Assembly: GCA_034678415.1 (NCBI GenBank)
Contig: JAXDBV010000344.1
Location: 1-5,663, forward strand
Length of the DNA: 5,663 nt
Reading direction: 5' to 3'
Origin: JAXDBV01 sp034678415
GTDB lineage: Bacteria > Bacteroidota > Bacteroidia > Bacteroidales > VadinHA17
Made by a program: the position numbers and the translations under genes. A model generated the notes under the pieces. It was not told the origin of the DNA. It ran no database searches and saw nothing but the letters and a program-made list of their open reading frames with translations. Below are positions 1 to 4,998 of the stretch, in pieces (within the stretch, counting starts at the first letter, position 1; every line of letters begins with the position of its first letter).

Positions 1-408
1 GTGTACCAGAACACTGAAATACCCGGGATTTTCTGTTATTACGTTATTGCCACCGAGGCGCCCGACAATCCTTATGGAATTACCGGTATCAGCCGGTCGA
101 ACGTCTCATGCATTGACATCGAGCCCAGGGTGTTCATACCCAATGCCATCGTCCTGAACAGCAGCATCCCACAAAACCGTCTTTTCCGCCCCGTCTTCAC
201 CTTCGCTCCCGCTGAATACCATATGGTGATCTATAACCGGTGGAACAACCTCGTCTTTGAAACAGAAGACTACCTTGAAAGCTGGGACGGCAATATCAAC
301 GGGAAGACTGAAGCCACGCAGGACACCTTTGTCTATTTTATCCGTTTCAAGTCGGCCGGCGGAAAGGAATATACAATGAACGGAAACATCACGGTCATCT
401 ACCGGTAG
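1..408 (+). CDS. Secreted/surface protein, C-terminal fragment with gliding-motility-associated (T9SS type B) sorting domain
   Basis: Only the last 135 residues are present. The frame is open at base 1, so the first GTG is an internal codon and not a start. Residues 1-40 look like the end of an Ig/fibronectin-type beta domain (YYVIATEA followed by a G/S-rich turn). Residues 43-135 match the CHU_C / gliding-motility-associated C-terminal domain: a VFIPNA entry strand, then VIYNRW..LVFET, then ESWDGNINGK, then a closing strand pair TFVYFIRFKSAGGKEYT..G.ITVIYR at the extreme C-terminus. In Bacteroidota this domain directs large proteins through the type IX secretion system to the surface or medium, so the missing upstream part should carry a signal peptide and repeat or adhesin domains. 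Two departures from the usual domain are visible: the entry loop lacks the common NGDGxND-like turn (it reads NAIVLNSSIPQNRLFRP), and the usual glycine after the YNRW tryptophan is asparagine. The passenger function is unknown. Domain assignment is strong; the protein's role is not determinable here. Confidence 0.85.
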   Translation: MYQNTEIPGIFCYYVIATEAPDNPYGITGISRSNVSCIDIEPRVFIPNAIVLNSSIPQNRLFRPVFTFAPAEYHMVIYNRWNNLVFETEDYLESWDGNINGKTEATQDTFVYFIRFKSAGGKEYTMNGNITVIYR

Positions 409-447
409 GTTTCAGTTATCAAACAGCTCAATCAATAACAGAATAAT

Positions 448-463
448 CATTACCTTTGTAATG
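448..463. repeat. Perfect inverted repeat upstream of rel
   Basis: CATTAC-CTTT-GTAATG is a perfect 6-bp inverted repeat with a 4-nt spacer; it extends to 7 bp if the flanking T447 and A464 are counted. It lies about 30 bp before the rel start and contains the -7-like TACCTTTG. It could be an operator or a small hairpin. No T-run follows, so it is not a typical terminator for the upstream gene. Confidence 0.55.
451..458 (+). promoter_or_regulatory. Candidate Bacteroidota -7 element for rel
   Basis: TACCTTTG matches the Bacteroides-type -7 consensus TAnnTTTG exactly. It would place the transcription start near 465, leaving a leader of about 30 nt before the ATG at 494. I see no good TTTG/TTG -33 element at the expected distance (about 425-432), so the call rests on the -7 match and position alone. 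Confidence 0.45.
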
Positions 464-493
464 AAGCCTTAAAATGGTTAATTAGCTGATTGT

Positions 494-2743
494 ATGACTG
501 TTGTAACTGAAAACGACAGAAAGATCCTGGAAGGTAAGATCGATGACATTATCAGGAACTGTGGACGCTGCAACGAGGAGAGCGACATAAAACAGATACG
601 CAAAGCTTTCCACATTGCCAATGAAGCGCATAAGAATGTAACCCGCAAATCGGGAGAACCATATATCTATCATCCTGTATCAGTGGCACGTATTGTTGCA
701 GAAGAGATGGGGTTAGGTCCCACCTCCATTATCTGTGCTCTTCTTCATGATGTTGTTGAAGATACCGATTACTCGCTGGATGATATCAGAAACCATTTCG
801 GGGTGAAAGTGTCGGCCATCATTGACGGCCTTACCAAGATCGCCGATGTATTTGACAGCGACTCATCCCTCCAGGCTGAAAACTTCAGGAAAATGCTTCT
901 CACCCTTTCGGATGATGTGAGGGTGATCCTCATCAAGCTGGCCGACCGCCTGCATAATATGCGCACCCTCGATTCCCTTCCGCCCAACAAGCAGGTCAAG
1001 CTGGCCGGTGAGACCATCTACCTTTATGCCCCGCTGGCACACCGGCTGGGTTTTTATGCCATCAAAACCGAGCTGGAAGACCTGAGCCTTAAATACCGCC
1101 ATCCGCTGGTCTATGAGGAACTGTTAAGGAAAATACAGGATAATGAGAAGAAAAGGATTCAGGAGATCAACCGGTTCTCCCTGCCCATCATTGAAAAGCT
1201 GACCGCCAACAAGTTTGAGTTCGAAATCAGCGGCAGGCCCAAATCCATTTATTCCATCTGGCACAAGATGCAGGCTAAAAACGTGCCCTTTGAAGAAGTG
1301 TACGACCTGATGGCAATCCGTATTGTTTTCACTCCCAAAACAAAAATACCTGAGAAGACCCAGTGCTGGCATATCTATTCCCTCATCACTGACATTTACA
1401 AGCCCAAGCCTGACCGGATACGCGACTGGGTGAGCACTCCCAAGGCCAACGGATATGAGGCGCTGCACGTGACGGTGATGGGGCCCAATGGACGTTGGGT
1501 AGAGGTGCAGATACGATCGAAACGGATGGACGAGATCGCAGAACACGGGTTTGCCGCCCATTGGAAATACAAACAGATCAAAGGCAGCGGTGGCGAGGAA
1601 AACGAGCTTGACAAATGGATCAGGCGCATACGCGAGATGCTCCAGGATCCCTCATCCAACGCCCTCGAGTTCCTCGACGATTTCAAGTTGAACCTCTTCT
1701 CTTCCGAAATCATCGTCTTCACACCTAAAGGCCAGCTAAAGACCCTGCCAAAAAACGCTACTGTCCTCGATTTTGCCTACGATATCCATACCGAGATAGG
1801 GAACAAGGCGATCGGTGCCAAGGTGAACCACAAGCTGGTCCCGCTGGATTACCGCCTGTCGAGCGGCGATCAGGTGGAGATACTTACCTCCGACAAGCAG
1901 AAATCGCAGCTCAAATGGCTTGACTACGTTGTCACCGCCAAAGCAAAGGCAGCTATCAAAAGTTCACAGAGGATAAATGATAAAAATCCTACCGAGGAGG
2001 GATTGAAAATGCTGGAGGATGAGCTGGCGCAGCTTGACCTGCGACCCAACTCAAGAATCCTGGAAAAACTGATGAGCGCCTACGAAGTCACTACCAAGGA
2101 CGAACTGTACAATAAGATCGGGCGCGGGCTGATCAAGCTCGACAACTTGGAAAAGCTGCTGCGCCAGAAACGCCGGTCCAAATTATCGCGTTACTGGAAG
2201 CTCACGTTCGGCAAATCAAAGGAACCAAGGCATGAGGAAGAAGAGCTGCAACAAGCCGACGACGGATTTGATTATAGATCCACCTATATTGTCCAGGGCG
2301 ATCCCGACGTGAGTGATCAGCCCTATACCATCGCCCGGTGCTGCAGCCCCATCCCCGGTGATGAAGTGATAGGGTACAGAAACCCGGACAAAACCATCGT
2401 TATCCACAAATCAACCTGCCCTACGGCGATACGTCTGCTGGCCAGCCATGGCAACCGGATCGTCCCGGCTAAATGGGAAACACAGAAACTGCTCTCATAC
2501 CTCGCCCGCATTGAACTGAAGGGACTCGACAAAATAGGCCTTATCAACGATATCACCACCGTGATCTCTAAAGAACTGAACGTCAATATGCGTACCGTGA
2601 AATTTGATGTGCACGGGGAGGTGTTCGAAGGAATCATTGATGTGTACGTCCATAACAAACAGGACCTGAACAACCTAATCATGAACCTCATCAAGGTGAA
2701 AGGCGTGGACTCGGTAAAAAGGATCGAGATCACCGAGGACTGA
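494..2743 (+). CDS. rel: Bifunctional (p)ppGpp synthetase/hydrolase, Rel/SpoT family
   Basis: This cytoplasmic stringent-response enzyme makes (p)ppGpp from ATP plus GTP/GDP and hydrolyses it. At 749 residues it is full length for long RSH proteins. Domains in order: HD hydrolase (about 30-190) with H60 in YIYHP, the HDVVED motif at 85-90 and D151-N155 in LADRLHNMRTL; synthetase (about 240-360) with GRPKSIYSIWHKM at 247-259, YDLMAIRI at 270-277, RIRD at 308-311, NGYEALH at 319-325, EVQIRS at 337-342 and AEHGFAAHWKYK at 349-360; TGS (about 405-465); a conserved Cys domain with C616-C617, H638 and C642; and a C-terminal ACT/RRM domain (about 668-746). Both active sites look intact, so it should be bifunctional. 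The basic RIRD matches the RxKD charge pattern of bifunctional enzymes, unlike the acidic ExDD of synthetase-only RelA. The ATG at 494 is the first after an in-frame TAA at 479-481, so the start is well fixed. It may equally be named relA or spoT in databases. Confidence 0.97.
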   Translation: MTVVTENDRKILEGKIDDIIRNCGRCNEESDIKQIRKAFHIANEAHKNVTRKSGEPYIYHPVSVARIVAEEMGLGPTSIICALLHDVVEDTDYSLDDIRNHFGVKVSAIIDGLTKIADVFDSDSSLQAENFRKMLLTLSDDVRVILIKLADRLHNMRTLDSLPPNKQVKLAGETIYLYAPLAHRLGFYAIKTELEDLSLKYRHPLVYEELLRKIQDNEKKRIQEINRFSLPIIEKLTANKFEFEISGRPKSIYSIWHKMQAKNVPFEEVYDLMAIRIVFTPKTKIPEKTQCWHIYSLITDIYKPKPDRIRDWVSTPKANGYEALHVTVMGPNGRWVEVQIRSKRMDEIAEHGFAAHWKYKQIKGSGGEENELDKWIRRIREMLQDPSSNALEFLDDFKLNLFSSEIIVFTPKGQLKTLPKNATVLDFAYDIHTEIGNKAIGAKVNHKLVPLDYRLSSGDQVEILTSDKQKSQLKWLDYVVTAKAKAAIKSSQRINDKNPTEEGLKMLEDELAQLDLRPNSRILEKLMSAYEVTTKDELYNKIGRGLIKLDNLEKLLRQKRRSKLSRYWKLTFGKSKEPRHEEEELQQADDGFDYRSTYIVQGDPDVSDQPYTIARCCSPIPGDEVIGYRNPDKTIVIHKSTCPTAIRLLASHGNRIVPAKWETQKLLSYLARIELKGLDKIGLINDITTVISKELNVNMRTVKFDVHGEVFEGIIDVYVHNKQDLNNLIMNLIKVKGVDSVKRIEITED

Positions 2744-2773
2744 TCCATCCCTCCGGATTTATTCCTTTCTTCC

Positions 2774-2803
2774 TTTGGCAATTTAAAAAAAGTGTTAATT
2801 TTG
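2774..2803 (+). promoter_or_regulatory. Predicted Bacteroidota promoter for the Fur-like gene
   Basis: TTTG at 2774-2777 and TAATTTTG at 2796-2803 match the -33 (TTTG) and -7 (TAnnTTTG) consensus elements exactly, with 18 bp between them, slightly shorter than typical. Transcription would start near 2810, giving a leader of about 20 nt. This is the best promoter match in the window and argues that the regulator has its own promoter despite sitting only 86 bp after rel. Confidence 0.6.
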
Positions 2804-2809
2804 ATCACT
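2791..2809. promoter_or_regulatory. Imperfect 19-bp dyad over the -7 element (possible operator)
   Basis: AGTGTTAATTTTGATCACT has AGTG/CACT arms, and six of its nine symmetric pairs match. The size and 9-1-9 layout resemble Fur-family operators, and it covers the -7 element of the Fur-like gene, as autoregulation would require. It does not match the classical Fur box, and short dyads arise easily in AT-rich DNA. Confidence 0.25.
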
Positions 2810-2829
2810 ATTTATAATTAGACTAAATT

Positions 2830-3285
2830 ATGAGCAAGGAGGAAACACGGGAAACGGTAAAACAGATATTTACCACATACCTTGAGAAAAAAGGTCACCG
2901 GAAAACACCGGAACGGTTTGCCATTCTTGACGAGATATATTCAAGGGATGGTCATTTTGACATCGAATCCCTTTACATATTTATGAAGAATAAAAACTAC
3001 CGGGTAAGCCGTGCCACGCTGTACAATACTATTGAGCTGCTGCTCGACTGCAACCTGGTGATCAAGCACCAGTTTGGCAAGAATATTGCCCAGTTTGAGA
3101 AAGCCTACCACTGTATCCAGCATGACCATCTGATCGACACCGAGAGTGGGAGGGTGATCGAATTCTGCGACCCCCGGATAGCAGATATCATAAAGACCGC
3201 CAGTGAACTTTACCATTTCATCCCTTCCCACCACTCACTGTATATCTATGGAAAACTCAAGGAAACGAAAAAGGTAAAACCCTGA
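2830..3285 (+). CDS. Fur-family transcriptional regulator lacking CxxC zinc motifs
   Basis: This 151-residue protein has the Fur family layout: an N-terminal winged helix (about 15-90) with RKTPERFAILDEI and the recognition helix VSRATLYNTIELLLD at 59-73, then a dimerisation/metal domain (about 92-140) with HDHLI at 98-102, GRVIEF at 107-112 and HHSLYIYG at 134-141. Family members are usually metal- or peroxide-responsive DNA-binding dimers. By alignment to E. coli Fur, the ligand equivalents of H33, E81, H88, D89, H90, E101 and H125 are kept (H42, E90, H98, D99, H100, E111, H135). The first CxxC is replaced by DTES (103-106), the second is absent from the Lys-rich tail after YIYG, and the E108 equivalent appears to be Ala. 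The structural zinc site is therefore gone while a possible sensing site remains. An in-frame TAA at 2824-2826 fixes the ATG at 2830. Whether it responds to iron, zinc, peroxide or no metal cannot be told. It sits between rel and purA and may regulate one of them (inference). Confidence 0.9.
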   Translation: MSKEETRETVKQIFTTYLEKKGHRKTPERFAILDEIYSRDGHFDIESLYIFMKNKNYRVSRATLYNTIELLLDCNLVIKHQFGKNIAQFEKAYHCIQHDHLIDTESGRVIEFCDPRIADIIKTASELYHFIPSHHSLYIYGKLKETKKVKP

Positions 3286-3317
3286 GCACAGCCATCGGCG
3301 CAAAAAATTAATGATTC

Positions 3318-3327
3318 ATTCCCCGTA
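3318..3327 (+). repeat. 10-bp direct repeat, copy 1
   Basis: ATTCCCCGTA is identical to the copy at 3533-3542; the copies start 215 bp apart and enclose a 205-bp segment. The identity ends exactly at ten bases on both sides. The enclosed segment has no terminal inverted repeats, so a target-site duplication is possible but unsupported. Confidence 0.5.
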
Positions 3328-3438
3328 TTCTTAACGCTCCTTTTCTGATTTGCACGCTTTTTCAATCCATTTTTCAGGTGTACAAGTAACCATTTCTGCA
3401 AATAACATACACGCAATTTTACCTTCCCAAAGATCTAT

Positions 3439-3523
3439 CATAGGGCAGGTTGCGACAGCAGGCTCTGTGCTTCTCTCACCCGACGCAGCACCGGTGTGTT
3501 ATTTCATACAGCCGTATCCTATG
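3439..3523. other. Nested complementary segments, possible RNA secondary structure
   Basis: CATAGG at 3439-3444 is complementary to CCTATG at 3518-3523. Inside it, GGCTCTGTG (3461-3469) can pair with TACAGCC (3507-3513) through a GGCT/AGCC stem, a 2-nt bulge and three further pairs, one of them G-U. This gives a two-helix hairpin with an asymmetric internal loop. It could form in RNA from either strand. The helices are short and matches of this size can be chance. Confidence 0.25.
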
Positions 3524-3532
3524 CCTGACCAT

Positions 3533-3542
3533 ATTCCCCGTA
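3533..3542 (+). repeat. 10-bp direct repeat, copy 2
   Basis: This is the second exact copy of ATTCCCCGTA (first at 3318-3327). It overlaps the 10-bp palindrome CCCGTACGGG at 3537-3546, which the first copy does not share because it continues with TTC. Confidence 0.5.
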
Positions 3543-3655
3543 CGGGTAACCAAGACTGAACGGTGTTGATTACTCGTTAAAAAAATGCACACTCCCCTGC
3601 TGAATTTATTCGTAACTTCTGCCTGAATTTTAAGCGATATTTTATCACACGACAC

Positions 3656-4918
3656 ATGAAAGTTGATGTACTGTTAGGCCTGCAGTGGGGCGATGAGGGA
3701 AAAGGCAAGATCGTCGATTTCCTGACACCCAAGTATGATGTGATTGCCCGCTTCCAGGGCGGTCCCAACGCGGGGCATACCCTTGAAATAAAAAATATAC
3801 AACACATCCTTCATAACATACCTTCCGGCATCTTTCACCGTGAAAAAATGAATGTGATAGGCAATGGTGTGGTGATTGATCCTATCATCTTCCGCAAAGA
3901 GATCGAATCGATAGCCAGGCTGGGCATCGACCTCAGCCATAATCTCCTGATATCAAAGAAAGCCCATCTCATTCTTCCCACACACAGGATCCTTGATGCG
4001 GCGTCGGAAAGCTCAAAAGGCATTACCAAAATCGGTTCAACGCTGAAAGGTATCGGGCCTACTTACATGGACAAGACCGGACGCAACGGCATTCGGGTGG
4101 GTGATATCCTCCGGTCTGATTTCAGGGATAGATACAACTTTCTCGTAAAGAAACATCTGGATCTCCTGAAGATCTACCGGTTCAATTACCGGCTGGAAGA
4201 GTATGAGCAGGGTTTTTTTAACGGTATCGAAACGATCCGGCAATTCAGGCTTGTTGACAGTGAGCACATGCTAAACCGCTATCTGCGGGAAGGGAAGAGT
4301 GTGCTTGCCGAGGGAGCCCAGGGCACCCTGCTCGACATTGATTTCGGGTCATATCCCTACGTCACCTCGTCGAATACCATCTGTGCCGGGGCCTGTACAG
4401 GGCTGGGCATCGCCCCGCGCAACATCGGTGAGGTGCTCGGCATCTTCAAGTCGTATTGTACCAGGGTGGGCAGCGGCCCCTTCCCTACCGAGCAGGACAA
4501 TGACACCGGGGAACGGCTGCGCACCCTCGGAGCTGAGTTCGGGGCTACCACAGGCAGACCACGGCGCTGCGGATGGCTCGACCTGGTGGCACTGCGCTAT
4601 GCCATCATGCTGAACGGAGTGACACAGCTCATCATGACCAAGGCTGACGTGCTCAACAGCTTCGATACCATCCGTATCTGCACCGCCTACCGCCTGGGAG
4701 AAGAGACTATTAACGAATTCCCTTACCTCATCGACAAAGACCTTGAACCGGTATATACCAATTTTGAAGGATGGAACCAGAACCTGTCTGGTAAACGGCA
4801 TTTTCATGAACTGCCACCCCAGCTTGTCGGTTTTATACAGTTCATTGAGAAACACACGGGGATACCTGTCACCATGATCTCCATCGGACCGGAGAGAGAC
4901 CAGACCATCTTCCGCTGA
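3656..4918 (+). CDS. purA: Adenylosuccinate synthetase
   Basis: PurA condenses IMP with aspartate, using GTP, to form adenylosuccinate, the first committed step from IMP to AMP, in the cytoplasm. The 420-residue length is typical for bacterial enzymes. Visible motifs: the GTP-binding/catalytic loop QWGDEGKGK at 10-18 with catalytic D13, GPNAGHT at 36-42 with catalytic H41, GNGVVIDP at 69-76, the IMP-site segment GPTYMDKTGRNGIRVGD at 134-150, the signature EGAQGTLLDIDFGSYPYVTS at 219-238, GSGPFPTE at 272-279, the aspartate-binding loop GATTGRPRRCGWLD at 296-309, the guanine-recognising TKAD at 328-331 and the C-terminal IGPERDQTI at 410-418. No key residue appears missing. The ATG at 3656 places D13 and H41 at their usual positions, which supports this start although no Shine-Dalgarno sequence is seen, as is normal in Bacteroidota. 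It stands alone, with 370 bp before it and 80 bp after, so it is probably transcribed independently of rel. PurA is inhibited by (p)ppGpp in other bacteria, which links it to rel. Confidence 0.98.
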   Translation: MKVDVLLGLQWGDEGKGKIVDFLTPKYDVIARFQGGPNAGHTLEIKNIQHILHNIPSGIFHREKMNVIGNGVVIDPIIFRKEIESIARLGIDLSHNLLISKKAHLILPTHRILDAASESSKGITKIGSTLKGIGPTYMDKTGRNGIRVGDILRSDFRDRYNFLVKKHLDLLKIYRFNYRLEEYEQGFFNGIETIRQFRLVDSEHMLNRYLREGKSVLAEGAQGTLLDIDFGSYPYVTSSNTICAGACTGLGIAPRNIGEVLGIFKSYCTRVGSGPFPTEQDNDTGERLRTLGAEFGATTGRPRRCGWLDLVALRYAIMLNGVTQLIMTKADVLNSFDTIRICTAYRLGEETINEFPYLIDKDLEPVYTNFEGWNQNLSGKRHFHELPPQLVGFIQFIEKHTGIPVTMISIGPERDQTIFR

Positions 4919-4944
4919 ACCACACCTCCCTGTGTGTACGTTCC

Positions 4945-4975
4945 TTGACTTTCTCCCATATTTTTCATACATTTA
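4945..4975 (+). promoter_or_regulatory. Candidate promoter for the cytidylate kinase-like gene
   Basis: TTG at 4945-4947 is followed after 20 bp by TACATTTA at 4968-4975, which fits the Bacteroidota -33/-7 pattern with one mismatch (final G replaced by A). Transcription would start near 4982 and leave a leader of about 17 nt. The match is moderate. Confidence 0.4.
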
Positions 4976-4982
4976 TTGTATG
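4966..4982. repeat. Inverted repeat over the -7-like element of the kinase-like gene
   Basis: CATACA-TTTAT-TGTATG is a perfect 6-bp inverted repeat with a 5-nt spacer, ending 16 bp before the ATG at 4999. It contains the candidate -7 element TACATTTA, so a dimeric protein bound here would block transcription. It is not followed by a T-run. Confidence 0.5.
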
Positions 4983-4998
4983 CCCTAATACCACAACC

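Larger units (their letters stand above)
3286..3655. other. 370-bp intergenic region upstream of purA, no convincing gene
   Basis: No reading frame here looks protein-like. A 69-codon TTG-started frame at 3350-3559 on the + strand has unbiased composition and no recognisable motif. The region is more AT-rich at its edges and has a GC-richer centre (about 3440-3550) containing the palindromes CACCGGTG (3489-3496) and CCCGTACGGG (3537-3546). A 10-bp direct repeat brackets most of it. I see no TAnnTTTG match on the + strand, so the purA promoter is unresolved. It could hold a long purA leader, a small RNA gene on either strand, or a decayed gene or insertion. Confidence 0.6.

Noticed and set aside
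2747..2758. ATCC-CTCC-GGAT stem after the rel stop, possible terminator
   Set aside because: A four-pair stem is too short, and the following pyrimidine-rich stretch is not a T-run.
3310..3320. AATGATTCATT palindrome after the Fur-like gene
   Set aside because: Short and AT-rich, with no T-run and no promoter element at this site; compatible with chance.
3350..3559. 69-codon TTG-started frame on the + strand between the Fur-like gene and purA
   Set aside because: No recognisable motif, no -7 element or ribosome site before it, composition like spacer DNA, and it overlaps the repeat and self-complementary segments.
3636..3646. GATA-TTT-TATC dyad just before purA as promoter or operator
   Set aside because: Only 4-bp arms, the -7 consensus is not met, and a start here would leave almost no leader.
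4299..4613. 104-codon + strand frame within purA
   Set aside because: It is an alternative frame of conserved purA sequence, rich in P, R and S as expected from a GC-rich frame shift.
4921..4936. CACAC-CTCCCT-GTGTG stem just after the purA stop, possible terminator
   Set aside because: Only five base pairs, and no T-run directly follows; too weak to call an intrinsic terminator.
4349..4972. 207-codon frame on the - strand inside purA
   Set aside because: It lies opposite purA, which is unambiguous over its full length; the protein has no family-like features and is a codon-bias shadow.
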